DNA of 64,000 nt from Arcuatula senhousia. Taxonomy: Eukaryota; Mollusca; Bivalvia; Mytilida; Mytilidae. Below are positions 39,362 to 53,100 of the stretch, one piece after another (position 1 is the first letter of the stretch; each line of letters begins with the position of its first letter). A program made the translations under genes and the position numbers. The stretch spans positions 40,908,106 to 40,972,105 of the forward strand of contig OZ020303.1 of the NCBI GenBank assembly GCA_963971305.1, given 5' to 3'. Under the pieces are notes generated by a model. That model was not told where the DNA came from and made no database searches. It saw nothing but the letters and a program-made list of their open reading frames with translations.

Positions 39362-39937
39362 GCAGATATTTAAAATTTGGTCGGTTTCCCCATAAAACTG
39401 ACATATTTTATTGTCAGTAAAAACTGACATAATTTGGTGTCAGTAAACATAAAATAAGACTTTGGCAGTAAGTGAAAATAAATGGTGATATGACAAAAAA
39501 CTGTTATGGTTATTTTAGCATCGCTTTTATGCTGAAATGGATCCAAGAAAGAAGGCCAGCGTTTTAAGAGGAAAGACTGCACAAGTAATGCAAGTTGAAA
39601 AAGGGACATAACTCATGTCAAATTTTATCAGAAAGAAAAGACTATTTTTTGTGTCAATTGCTTTTGTCAGTTAAACTGAAAATGATGAATTATGTGTTTG
39701 AATTTCCCGTTTATGTATTCCATTGAAATCTTTACATTTATAACCTTATATTAAGGGTAAATAGTATGTGTTGTATGAAAATCATATTTCAAAAAGAACT
39801 TCATTGGTGCATAAACTAACATTAAATTTGATACCTTGTAAAATTTTCCTTTCTTGAGTTTGTTATGTTTTGAATAGAAATGCAATCCTTTTATGTGTTC
39901 TATTACTATTAGGTGAAATAATGTTGAGAATTTTCAA

Positions 39938-39943
39938 AATAAA
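39938..39943 (+). promoter_or_regulatory. Candidate midnolin polyadenylation signal
   Basis: AATAAA about 580 nt after the midnolin stop codon, in AT-rich 3' sequence. It is the first clean AATAAA I see downstream. In such AT-rich DNA chance occurrences are expected. Confidence 0.4.
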
Positions 39944-42639
39944 TATTAACATGAATATAAAAATCACTTATAATGCACTTTGCTTTACTTTCTTGATATC
40001 AATATACAACTAATATTAATCTATTTAAATCAAATAAAACTTAAATTAATAATAATCTTAAAAAAGAAAAGAAACACGCCACTTCTTTTCATTTCATTTG
40101 ATAGCAAATATCTCTTATAGTAGTTGTCAGAATGAGATTTGGCACAATATGTTTGGGGAATATAACACCTATCTCTGCAAATTTTGAAAAATTCTGATTA
40201 CTTGTTTTTAAAGTTTTTAAAAAAAGAGTTTTTTTTACTCCAAAAAGAAAAAATCGTCAATAAGAGAACATTTTTATGCTTATCCAAATGTGTGATCAGA
40301 AAGGGGGGGAATTATCCTAACAAATACTGGTTTAATTGTTTTGGAAACACATGTTTTGAATTTAACTATCTTAGACTTTGGCTTTTTTTTTACTTATTTA
40401 TCAAAACTTATTGTACTTTTGAAATAATGATTTGGTAGTTTATTGAATTTTGTTAAATCTATTATTTAGCATAAAAGAATTAATAAAATTTTCAAAATTA
40501 TAAAAGAATCCTTATAGAATAGAGGTGGTGTATTTCTTGTATTTAAAGAAAAAAAAATGTTAGCCTTTAATATGCACACAATATAAAAATAAATCTCAAG
40601 TCCCTTTAATCCATTTGACAAAATTAAGATATGACAATATCTAATCATCAATTCCATTTTTTTTTTCATTTTCCCATTAAAAAAAAAACATGCCACATTT
40701 CATGTTTTATTCACACAACTAATGGCCAGTAAAAAGTCTGCTGGACAGACTTATATCATTGTCATCTTTTACTATGCATTATAATTAACATAAATTGTGA
40801 ATGTTTTAGCTGATGGAAAAAATGAAGATAACCAATGTCTTTTGAAAAGGCTTTAGTGTAGAAAAAAGCTTTGAGTCTTTTGGAAAGTCTTTTTTGTTTG
40901 TTTTTTGCATTGTATACTATTTTAGAGGAAGAATTCTACAATTCTTTGTTTTTTTAATATGTATATATTTAGGAAAAGAAGAAAAAGCATTCTGACTTAA
41001 ACTTTATTATGAATAATTAATCTACCTTATAAGTGGGTTTTTTTAACGGTGATTTAATTTTTGCTTTATTTGCGGCACTCATCGAGACGCAAAAAATTAG
41101 AACAAGGGAAATATTAGTTTATATATCTAAATGAGTCACAGCTTGGATATGAAATCGCAAAAAAAATTAGAGACACGAAAATAAAAGCACCCCTTTTATC
41201 AAGAAAAACTCGAAAAATATCCACTTATATGGTATCTTTTCTTTTACTCCATATTTTATGATAATATTTTAAAGTATGTATTTAACCTGATTTTTATACC
41301 TTATTCTTAAATTAATAAATTTTGGCTTTTATTCTAATTTTATCAATCTTATCAAAATTAGACCTTTAGTTTATTCTTTGGCGATCCTCATTTGATGTCT
41401 AGTTTTAAAAAGGATTTTTTTATCATAGACAAAGACTTTATACAAACATGAGAAATTATAGAGAATTTAATATAGTTGTTCAATCTACATCAGAAAACTT
41501 ATTTTGTCTTTTAGAAAAATTATGTTTTTATATTTCATTTTTTTCTCACAATTTTTTTAAAATAATCATATATTGTAATTGATGTCAATATAAATGTTGT
41601 TACCAAATACAAAATGTAGCTCTTCATGTGAGTAAAATGTACAATGAAATTGTTAAACTGCATGTGTAATGGCAAGTGATGGCAATAGCTGACATGACCT
41701 TTTGGGTCAGGTTAGCTAAAAACTGTGATAAATATTTTGGGTAGTTAGCAATACAACAAACATTGTCAAGCTAATAGGTTTAAAAGTGAAAGAAAAATTT
41801 TAAAAACAATTAGTCAAATCAAACTAAATTGTTGAAATATTTGATGATGAATTTTTTTCTATCAAAAGAAAACAAGCTAAAGTAAGCAAATTGTGCACAA
41901 TTTATATATTGGAGAGCAGCTTAATGTTTATTCTTCAACAGACAAATTAAAAACAAATGTTAAAATATTTGATTACTTTTGTTTAATATCGAGTTAAAAG
42001 TATTTATTTGTGATGTTTGTTAGAATTTTTTTCAATAAATAAGTATTTGACATTGAAAATTTTTCATATAAAATTGTAAAAGTTGAAGGTTCCTACAACT
42101 GAATGTCAATGTTAATGAGAAAAGTGCAATTTTATGACTGAGATTTTAATATGACGATATTTCAAATGACAATGAATCATTGTACATGATTATGCTTATG
42201 TTGACATATTTATTAATTATTGTTATTGATTTTTTTTAGAATTTTCATTGATGTTGTTATGTGGGCTTATTAAACAAGTATTTTTCAATGAATTTTGATG
42301 TCTTTATTCAATAACTTTTGCCATAACATTTTTCATATTATCTAACTGACTATGTTATGAACAAAATTTTCAAAATGCCTTGCAATTAAATGGTAATCAA
42401 TAAAGTGACCAGGCTTTAGCTTTCAATAAAAAGAACTACACATACTTACCGATGAAGAAACTATACATCTTTAAACAAAATCCCAGTTGACAAATTTCAA
42501 AATATGTTTATTGGGCCTTTCATCTACATGTGTATTCAGGACTCATCAGAGCTAAACTCAAAAGCTCTGATACCAAAGTAATTATAAATATAGAATATAA
42601 AGTACAAAGTAAGGTGAAAAAGAACAGATTCTATGTCCC
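39944..42639. other. Non-coding region downstream of midnolin
   Basis: Very AT-rich, without a convincing ORF. The one structured item is an orphan Pearl-type 3' end at about 41,668-41,718. Part of this stretch could be a long midnolin 3' UTR. Confidence 0.4.
41668..41718 (+). repeat. Orphan Pearl-like 3' end
   Basis: AATGGCAAGTGATGGCAATAG is followed by a diverged version of the terminal hairpin (GCTGACATGACC, loop, GGGTCAGGTTAGCT) and AAAAAC. It matches the last ~60 bp of copies C and D without any core. It is either a truncated copy or a solo end. Confidence 0.6.
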
Positions 42640-43665
42640 CTGCCAGTTGAATGGAAAAAATAAATTCTAAGTCAGCTTTTTAAACAGGAAGTAGATGAGC
42701 AACCCCCACTGGGCCATTCCGAAAATAGGAAGTAGATGCCCAACTGACCTGGAAAGAGGAGGCACAATACGGCTCATCATGCTCAAGCTGTATACCAAAG
42801 GACAAGGTACAGTAAGGGCCATATTTGGCCCCCTTATTTAAAGAAAAACAAACCCAAAGTAAATGATTTAAATATCATTAAGGTTTCAAGTTAGATGATT
42901 AAACTTTTTGACAATGGTAAACATTTTCCATCATCTACAGTAATTTTAATTTTATAGAGGCCTAAAGCAGTGCAAAAGTAACAAAATGGTAAAAAAATGT
43001 CATTTTTCATGCTTATTATGTTATTTTTAAATATCGGCAACAACGTAGACCATGGATTTCTCGACTGACTAATAATCATTTTATAGTGCAAATTAAAGTT
43101 CATAAACAATAACTGTGGTCTAAGTAGTCGCTGGCATCTAAAAATTGAAAATATTGCCCAAATATTGTCCATTTTCTGCGAATTTGAAAGAAATCATATA
43201 TATTCACCATGTTTCGACAAGCAATTCCAAATAAATAAGATAAAAAAATCTAACAAATTTTGTTGATTTATCTTCTTCATTCATTTGACTTAATAAATAG
43301 CAAAATGACTTTTCTGTAGATCAGTTTTCTATTTTTTAGTCGTAGAGGGGGCCAAATATAGGCCTTATCGTACCTTATCCTTTAAAATCCATCCCTTTTG
43401 TAGAAGCTGTGAAATCTGTTACGAAAAATTGTCTATTTTTGACCCTTGAAAAAATCTAAGTCCGCTCAGGAAGTCAATGTGCAACTGACCTGGAAAGGGG
43501 AGGCCCAATACAACTCATCATGCTTAAGCTGCATACCAAATTTAAAATCAATCCCTTCAGTAGGAGCTGAGAAATCTGTTACGAAAGTTTGTTACGGACG
43601 GACAGATGGATGGAAAAGGTGATTGCAATATAGCCCCCTCTCTTACGAGTGGTGGTATAAAAAGT
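42640..43665 (+). repeat. AGGAAGTAGA-family repeat, second copy
   Basis: AAACAGGAAGTAGATG and ACTGACCTGGAAAG-GAGGC segments recur at about 42.69, 42.73 and 43.48 kb. GAGCTGAGAAATCTGTTACGA and TTACGGACGGACAGATGGAT precede a CCCCCTCTCTTACGAG...GGTATAA tail. The layout is the same as the repeat at 1-620. Non-coding. Confidence 0.55.
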
Positions 43666-45149
43666 GCAAGAATAATATATAACTTAAACTATGCATGCAA
43701 GTAAGATCTTTATCTACACTAACTGAAGCCACTTACATATCTGTAAAATGATTCTCAACTTTTATAATTATTTTAACTATCAGCAAATAAATGTGCAATA
43801 AAAATCTCATAAATAAAAAAGCAAAAAAGAAAAACAAACAAAAATCCCAACAACTACAATACAAGAGTTAACACTAAAGTAAGTCTTGCCAGATGGCACC
43901 ATCGGAATACCTAGTTATTCAACCATACATTCATTGAATCTTAACTTTTCCTGTGGACCAACTAAAATGATTTATTTATCATAGTCACTAACAGACTAAT
44001 ATCTAGTGGTATTCAATTATCTCCCCTGCGGAAAAAAGCTAATGTGTTTTTAAATTTTTAACCATGACAACAACGATGGCGACGGCATGTAAACAATCTT
44101 CAACTTTCATTTATTGCGCATGGACCTGACTACTATCATATACGTTGGACATGTCATGTTATTAAAGAATCTTTTCTGTTGCGTAAACAGTTGTTTATAA
44201 GGTCAACAAAAGTGCATATTTTAACAAATCGAGTGAAACTTGCTGGACGTTGGAAAAAAATAAAATGTCAACTCAACCTTAAAAAAATCACACAAGGCGT
44301 AATACCTGCAGTACATTCTCGAAATTTGTGGGAATGTTAGGTTATTACCTTTTCTTACGACAGATATTAGTTTGGAAATTATATTTTACTGTTATCACTT
44401 AACGATCCATTTGAATTCAATGTGTAACTATGAAATACTTTCAAGGGACACAACCAAGTTCTATCTTTCATTAATAATAAACATGATAAAAGGGGGGCAT
44501 TCCTATTTTTAAAACGGATGACTGAAGATTGAATCGGACATTTAATCCAATACAATGCAAATTCTCATGTTGTTGATCCCAATTTACGGACACCGGTCAA
44601 AAAGGTAAACATGTTCAACAGGTAAATCGTGTACTTTTAAAGAGAAGGTTGTCAAGACGGACTTGAAAAATAGGTCTTTTTCTTAATTTCATTTTGGCTT
44701 AACCTCTTGCAGTACATGTCTGAAAATTTGCAGATGGGAAGATATACTAGTACATTTAAACAAATAGTGTGATTTTTTTCAATTTTTTATATAAAAGTTA
44801 AAGTTGTGCGATCCATTTCAGTTTGCACCGTATGCATTTCATAAATATCCACATAATAACACGCATAAAAATGAATCTGTTACTTTTAAAAACTCTTTTT
44901 AATTCAAAAAAGTTTATTTTATCAGCATAACCTAAAATTGGAAGAAATTTTGTACTTAAAAGAACTTTTGATTCACTTGACAACCAGGATAAACATTCGA
45001 ATTGACTTTCCTATCTTTTCCGATGAAGAGCTCACATTCTATTGTTTAAATACCACTGGTTTTCGGACTGCTAAGAAACAGACTTAACATATTAAAAAGA
45101 CTGAACACATAAAAACAATATTAACAGTCATTTAGTGTAAAAATGAGGT
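43666..45149. other. Non-coding stretch
   Basis: AT-rich DNA with no gene or clear repeat. Confidence 0.4.
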
Positions 45150-45660
45150 CAAGGTCAGATGATATTGTGACAGACACAAAAACCCTAATTTAATTCATCA
45201 ATATCCTAAATATCAGATGTCTAGCTATTATTCTTTTCAAAAATTCATTTTCTACAAATTAAAGTCATACAAACAAGTGTACAGCTCGAAAAAGACAAAA
45301 GTTCACAGAGTCAATGAAGTGTTAAAATGGCATCAAGGTGAAATGGCATGTTGACAGTTGCGTATACCTTAACATGAACTGTCTGTATACTAAATATCAG
45401 ATGCCTAGCTATTATACTTTTCATGAAATTCATTTTCCTCAAAAGTCTTGCAAAGAAGTTTTCAACCTGAAAAAAGATCTAATTTCACAGAGTCACTGAA
45501 GTGTGAAAATGAGGTCAATGTAAAATGGCATGTTGACAGTTGCGTAGACCATCACATGAACTGAAAAAAAAAAGTTTACGACGCCACCATCGCCACCGGA
45601 AAGTAATACCTATGTCTTGCTTCTGCTACTATAGTATTCGTCGCAGGCGAGACAATATAA
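45150..45660 (+). repeat. Tandem duplication with GGCGAGACA tail
   Basis: Two diverged units of about 190 bp share TAAATATCAGATG-CTAGCTATTAT, CACAGAGTCA-TGAAGTGT and ATGGCATGTTGACAGTTGCG. They are followed by GACGCCACCATCGCCACCGG and TCGTCGCAGGCGAGACA. The tail resembles the one at about 46,615-46,700. This is another core-repeat plus tail interspersed family. Confidence 0.6.
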
Positions 45661-46019
45661 CAAAATTGAACAGACAAAAACACATGCACACCTACCTGAT
45701 TCAGTAAGTAATATTATCTCTTTTCATTGATATGATCATAATTTTATTTCACTTTTCATCAGAAATAAGAAATGCTTTTTCACAAATTCCGCAAAATACA
45801 AATTTGAGTAAAAGTTACATCTTATGTCTGAGGTATAACTTGCACAATGTTTTTTTTTCTTTCATGACAAAATGATATTTGAAACAAAAAGAATATTGAC
45901 AGAGGGGAGGGACCCTGATGGCTTAAGTGATTAGCCACAGCTATGGATACAATCCTTTCGCTACCTGACCAATCAAAAGCTTGCAGATGGTCGTGTTTTG
46001 CCTGGTCACATATCAATTC

Positions 46020-46330
46020 ACATATTAATACACGCCCACTATGGTATTTTTCAAGATGTAACCACTGTCCAACTATCATCTCTCTACCACTTACAGTTGC
46101 TGAGATATGGACCTTAACCAAAACTTTAAACCAAGTTAATGTAGGTCAAGGTGACTGAATTCTGGTACAGATGTAACTTACTATCAAAGATGTACTCACA
46201 GACCAATTATCTTCCTTTACTACTTGCAGTTGCTGAGATATTAACCTTTACCAAAACTTAAACCTATTAAAGTCATATGCATTCATGCAGAAAATGTAGG
46301 TTAAGGTGATCTAATTTTGGTCAGATGTTT
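46020..46330 (+). repeat. CAGTTGCTGAGATAT-family repeat, second copy
   Basis: Units at about 46,050 and 46,190 contain ACTTACAGTTGCTGAGATAT/ACTTGCAGTTGCTGAGATAT and TCAAAGATGTACTCACAGACC. They match 820-1,045. Non-coding. Confidence 0.55.
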
Positions 46331-46439
46331 GCATCTATCAGAGACGCTCCTCCTTTCTAAATAACATTATTCTATGATGTAGAGTTGCTAAGGTACTGAC
46401 ACAAATGAAAATTATAAGTACATGAAAAATATTACTAGA

Positions 46440-46700
46440 ATGGTGGCCTTCCATGGAAGACGTATGTCGCCTGCGTCTTAAAATATTCGGTAAACAGGAA
46501 GTAGATGAAATATGGGCATAAAATCACTTCACACCATATAGTACCATAGGAGGAAGCCACATACCAAATATCAAGAGGTTGTGACTTGTAGTTTCCAGGA
46601 AAACTGAATGGAAATTTTTGTGACGCCGCAGGACGATGCAAGACGACGGATGGTGCAAAAGTAACCCCTATATGTTGCTTCTGCAACACATTGCAGGCGA
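46440..46700 (+). repeat. AGGAAGTAGA-family repeat, third copy
   Basis: CGGTAAACAGGAAGTAGATG is followed by CATACCAAATATCAAG, then GACGCCGCAGGACGATGCAA and TTGCTTCTGCAACACATTGC. The tail links this family to the 45.1-45.7 kb repeat. The 97-codon minus ORF over it is an artefact. Confidence 0.5.
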
Positions 46701-47144
46701 CATAATAACTACTGTACAAACATAGCACCCAAACACATTATGCCAACCCCAACTGTGTTGGGCTCAGGGATAATAAAACTGGATTAAGAAGTATTCCTAT
46801 AAAATTGTGAATCCATCCTGAGTTGTATTTATTATGGTGTGTGAGTTTTGCCTTTGAAGCTTCAACTGTTACATGATGGATTTTTTTAACTTGCATTGGA
46901 TTTTACTTTCCCCATTAACTGAACAAACTATTGCTATACCTTCAATGGACTATATTGTTACGCTCCTCACTATTACTGAATAAGTGTAACAAGACAGAAA
47001 ATTTTGTGTTCCATTTTTTTAAAAAGTTTCTTAGCATGATATCAAAATGGCATAAAGATAACAATGATGAGAGATGTTTAATGACTTAAAATCATATGAA
47101 AACAGCCCTTTTCAGACTTATTTATAAGACAATAAAACATGTAT

Positions 47145-50100
47145 TCATGAATTAAGTGGTCTACCTACTTTAAGTTTCTCAAATTTTTCCCTGTGATCTT
47201 TGGATGTTTTTGAGAAACTGCTCTTGACAATATTCAATGGATGATCCTTCCCTGTCAAATAAATTGAATTTTTCATTTGGTCAATACCTAAACTTGACAG
47301 AGAATATTGACCATTGAATGTACCATACTGTGCAATATATGTAGCTAAAATAAATCCAGTCATGAATGCGTCAAAACCTGCCCTATGGCTGCCTGATCTG
47401 ACAATCTCGCCAGGTTTGTTCAAAACATTAGATGTCAAGGTTAAGTTCTGGACAGAAGAACACTCACTTTTAACATCATTATCTTTAGAAATGTCCTCAA
47501 TTTCTTCTTGATTTTGAATGTCATCATCCTCTTGGTTTTTATCTTCTGTGTTTTGTTTACGTCGCTTTCGTTTTCTTTTTTTCCGTGTCTGGACGAGGTT
47601 GTCTAAGTCTAGAATGAGATCAATGTCATGTGACCTTTTACATTTTTTCCCAGCTCCGCACCATCCATGCCCCTAGAAATAGAATTAGATTATCATATTT
47701 TTGCTTCGAGTTTCAATTTTTTGGAGGCAAACTAAGGTAAATCTACAACTAATAACAGCACCTCAAGTTGGGTCATTATTCTAGTCTCTTTAAGCAAAAT
47801 TAGGCCTCTAATTTTGCATGACATGGGTAGTACTGAAATAGAATTTGAATCTAAAGACATAACTCCCTCTATATAGGTTAAATTAAAGTCCACAGTCCCA
47901 CACCAAAACCCCTACCCACCTGTGCCAAATTCAGGATGTAATTACCAGCCTTTTTGAATTTGACTTTTTTAGAGTTAAATCATAGTTATTTCAATATTAT
48001 AATAATATTATTCGATTTATTTTAAAGATACAAATTCCATCTTTCGTTTGTTTTGGCCTTTTGAGTTTTTTGCAGTTTAATATCTCTGAAGAGATTTTTA
48101 TAATCAAGGATAAAATGCTCTACAGATGAAATTTTGAAATTTTTACAATGTTTTGCTGAAACTTTGTTATTAACATTTCAATTTTTGACTCTTTTTACTA
48201 ACTTTGTGGCCATGCCAAATGGAAACTTACAGAGAAAACTTCACAAACTGAGTCTTTAAGGTCGTCTACTTGGTCAGCTTGTACATCTGTTAGATAGGAG
48301 GTGGGTAGTTTAACGCCACAAAGGATGACTTGGTCTGACATCTTGTTGTACGATGGTATATTTATTGCTGCATAGGATTGTTTTTTCTCAATTCCAAGGT
48401 AGTTGTCTCTTTGTCTGCAAATTACAGGTAGTGATTTTTGCAATGTACTAACTATTTCATATTATTTTTGTTATCCTTTATCAGATTTGACACACTGAAT
48501 TGACAGTTGGCAACCCAACCGGTGTGCTATAGCAAGCAGGAACTGCTTACTCTTTTGGAGCACCTGAGTTCACTTTTGTTATGACAAGAGTTCATGTTGT
48601 TAATTGATTTTCAGTAGTTTTTGTGTTTCGGTGTTCTACATTTTGTCTGTCCCGTTCTCATTGGTGTATACTGGTTTTGTCTCTATAAACCAAAAAATTA
48701 TTACAGTTAATACTTATGAATAAATTTATTGATATATTCGTCCTATAAATTTAGTAAATTAATATTTTTTCCGTGAAAATATTAAAAATTTGGCTAGTTA
48801 AATTGGTGTATTGATATTTACACTTGTCAATCACATTGCATGTGGGGTCCGTGCAACTGCAAAGTAAATAAATTTCATTGTTGTATTCCGGTTTAAACTA
48901 GATTTGATAATACTTTCTTAACGATATTAGGCATAGTTTATATTATCGGTAATCCGATCGAATTCTTTTGACTTTAAAAAGTTTACAAGAAAATAAACCC
49001 AATTTTCTTTCAATGCAAATGTATACTAACAATTTTCTAAAATTTCAATGTACAACGTTAGAAACCCGTGAAAACAAAAACTTGCTTAATAGTCATTAAG
49101 ATTCAATGCACCAAAATAAATATGTTCACAGTTCATGCAGTATATTCTTAAAATGAACATAAAAAATGAAAAGACAATTTTTTCAAAGGTGATGTCACAT
49201 GTGTTTCTGATAAATGTATAATATTATAAACTACATGTACATGTACTCATTAAGTAGGTGATATTTGGTGCTCACAAACCACAAAAATAATCTTCATGGA
49301 AAACTAACAAGGTTTCTAATTTAGGCCATAATGAAATAGTTAATGCTAGATTTTCATCCAATTTCTTGGAAATATTCGGTGGGAGGTCAATATTTTTTTA
49401 ACCAATTTGACAAAATATTCTGCCATTTCAAAGGAAATTGACCAAATATGAACATAATTTTGCAAAAATCAAAATAATTTTTTTTGAGGAGGTTGAAAAA
49501 ATAGGGGGAGGGGGTGAGAATCTAGAATATTTTTTTGTTGGCCTTACAGTTTTTTTTTTTCAGTCTGACTTTGTAAGGTATACAAACCTTCATTACAGTT
49601 AAGAAGAGCGAGAAATAAACCTTAAGGGTATTTGTTGCTTTCTACTATAAACACCTTTTTCTGAACACATATTCTAGGTATGATGCTGGCATTCTGTGCT
49701 GAAAGTCTGTGATGAATTTTGTATCAATAACTCCATTGGGGAACATTTCTGTGAGATCAGCCAAGAAAGTAGCAGAGGACGATGGGAGATTGGTGTACAA
49801 ATTCTGGTATAAAAACATTAAGTCCATCAAGGCATTATGAAAGACTACTGGGATTTCTGCTACTAATAAGCTGATGAATAGCTGTCTGAGGAATGTGGGA
49901 CCTTTAAAGTCTAGCTGAAATAAAGAATAGATACTATTACACATGTTACAAAGGATAGAATTTTTATTTTTAAGTATAAATGCATGGGTTTTTAAATAAA
50001 TGGAACATAAAGATGTAACAAATTACTGTAGAAGCAGAAATATCAGTGGGGGATTTAATTTTGTTTATTTTGTGGGTTAGAGAAATCCATGCAATTTAAT

Positions 50101-53100
50101 CCCACAAATTGAGAATATCTATTTGATGATTGTATATCAAAATTAAATAATATGCACAAAAATTTGTCCCCTCAAATTCAGTTTTGTGCTCTGAACGAAG
50201 AATTTTTATCCCCACGAAATTAAATGATTATACCTTAGTTAGCCATGCTTATACCCATGATCATTTTTCTACTTAGCATTTGATATTTTTAAAAAATCAA
50301 AAAGTCCTGATTCATAAGGATAGTTAACATGACTTGTTAAATAATGGATCCTACAAATCTCTCATAAAAATTCAATGTGTGAAAACTTAATATTTGTTAA
50401 TCCATCCGTGATTTATAATAAGATCAGTCAGATTTTCAATCAGTGAGTGAAACAATTTTTCAACATCAATTTTGAACACATACTAAATGAACTATATCTA
50501 AACTGCTTCATGGTATAAATGTAATATAACAAAGACTGCATATTTCAGTCTATTATGATTGGATGTTGTAAATTCTATGAACAACTTGCTTTAATTTATT
50601 AGCTTTGATTGTAACTAAAATCGAGAGAAAGCTTTATATTGTAGTCTATATTTGGAAAACTAAAAACCGTAGCCTTAATGATATCCAAAAAACAAAATAT
50701 TTTTTCATCCCCCTTTCCTTATGTTGTACATCTTGTACTTCCTCACTGAAAAAGATCAGCTATTTACACAGCAGTGCATCAAGTAATAAAACTCTTTATT
50801 TCAAAATAATCCAGTAAAACTATAGTATTATTTAATATTAGAAAATGTTTTTTAATATTAGAAAATCATAAATAGCTATTTTTGTCCACTTTGGCTTGCC
50901 ATATACTTTGGTTTTTCCTTTAAAATTGCAGAACATTCTATCAAAATGGATAAAAAATCAAAAATAAATTGGTCCCTACCCCATATTTTCAATAAATTTG
51001 GAAGAGAACCTAGGAATTATCTTTTATGGCCTTAGGGGCCAGTGCCCCTTTTGGTCCCCTTTGGAAAGACCAAGACCTCTTTTCTTAACCTACCCTATCA
51101 GGACCTCTATAATAAGCCACACCCTTGGAATACTACTTGTTGAAGTCGAACCCATGTTCCACCAAAAACTGCAGAGAAGATGGTTCAACAACATACTCAT
51201 CTTGGCAAAGGGAAGTAATATTGTATGTCTGTACTCCAAACTGCCACTTTTGAGTGGATTTTTTCTCTTTGTCTCCATCAACTTGCATATGGTCTTCATT
51301 TTCAAGTCGTGAACATTCGGAGACATCTTCCAGCTTAAAACATGACAGTCCAAGAGAGACAACTGATCTTGATTTGGCACTCTCTGACATAGATTTGTAT
51401 CTATCTTCTATTTGTCTTAAATGAAAACAAAAAGTAGTGTATTTTCACAGTTTGTTGTATTTATTCAGTCATAAACAATCTTTTGATCCCTGTAATATTT
51501 ATATTATATATATCATGTTTGTTTTATGAACTACTTGTGTACAAAAACTAGTAATGACCTGATTTCTTATTCTTTAGATAAAATGAATTTCTACCAAAAA
51601 ATTTAAACCTGACAAAAAAAACAGTTTTCCACTTAAGAAATAATCAAAGACATCCAGAGATTTCTAAATTTGAAATATAGCATTGCATTCCCTTTAGAAT
51701 AAACATTGTATTAAATGATTTTTGTAGAAAGCATATTTTTCAAAAAGACTGCATTAAATTGCATGGTTGCTAAATAGCCTGAGGAAGAACATTGATGTTC
51801 TACATGTTCATTCCATGCCGAATAAAGTTGCTGAGACATTTGAAATATTATGTGACCCAAGCCCTACACTATATGCCTCCTTTTCTTTCATAGATCGAGC
51901 ATAAAAAAAAATCCTATTGGAGTTAAATTCTGTTTGGGAAATGAAACTTACTTTGCATTCAATATTCTTCTGTCACCTATTCCACTAAGCTCCTAAAATA
52001 AAGTCTCAATCACATTGCAAAAATTATGACTTGAAAAATAGTCTTATAAAATCCTCATCAGAAGCATAATATTTCGGAATTTGAATACTGTGGATTCATT
52101 AATTTTCATGGGTATCAAGTTATGTAGTTACATAAAAAATGATAAGTTTGTGGATGTAAATTAATGGTTTTAAAATTTGCAGCATACAGATCAATGTTAA
52201 ATTTCCTTTTCATGATGTATCAAATTCCATGGGTCAAGGCCACCCATGAAAACCAAAAAAATTGATACCCCACAAATAATAACGAAACCACAGTAGCTAG
52301 AGTGTTTCCATTTGCGCTAGCCAAGGGTTAATATCCACTTTCTCTTATCTCTATAAGAAGATAAGAGATAGTGGATTGTAACCCTTGGCTAGCTAAGATA
52401 GAGTATTTCTGATGAGCCTCCTGTTTAAAAATTTTTGCCAAGCACTTTGTAACTGTTGTAATATTTTTTAAATTATTTTCTGATTCCATAAAAATTTGTT
52501 CTTGCTTTTTTTTATATGGTTAATTTGAAATTACCGTTTAAATAGATTTTTGACAGGTGTGTTTTGTGGTACATGTACATTTATTCCATTTACAAGGTAT
52601 TTTCTACATTAGTAAACTTTGGCCAAGGGATGAGAGACATAAAGATCCATAATTGGTCCAAAAAATGTAGTTGGTTCAAATATTATGATATTCATTTATA
52701 TCAACTTAAATGTGATTACAAAGAAAACAAACATTTTCTTAAAGTCTTATATTTGATCAGTTTTTCAGCGACTAAAGATATCTGTATGCTCAGGTTTAAT
52801 TTCATGGTTAATTTTGGGCCAAAAATGGGCCTTATTGCCACTCATACTTTCAAATATTAATAAAGTATCTCTAGCCTGACGTATGTGCTTTAGCAGGTGG
52901 TAGCTGCTTACTTTTGCAGAGCACCTGATAAAACTTAATGAGATGTGGAATAAGTGTACAACACAGCCTACAATCAAGTGGCAATTCAGAAAAACCACAA
53001 TGGACAACCGCCAGCAGCCTTCACTCTTTTTACAACTTGAGTTCGAATTGTTGATGGATATTCAGTTGTTTTTGTCTTTCTGTATTATGTATTGTCTGTT

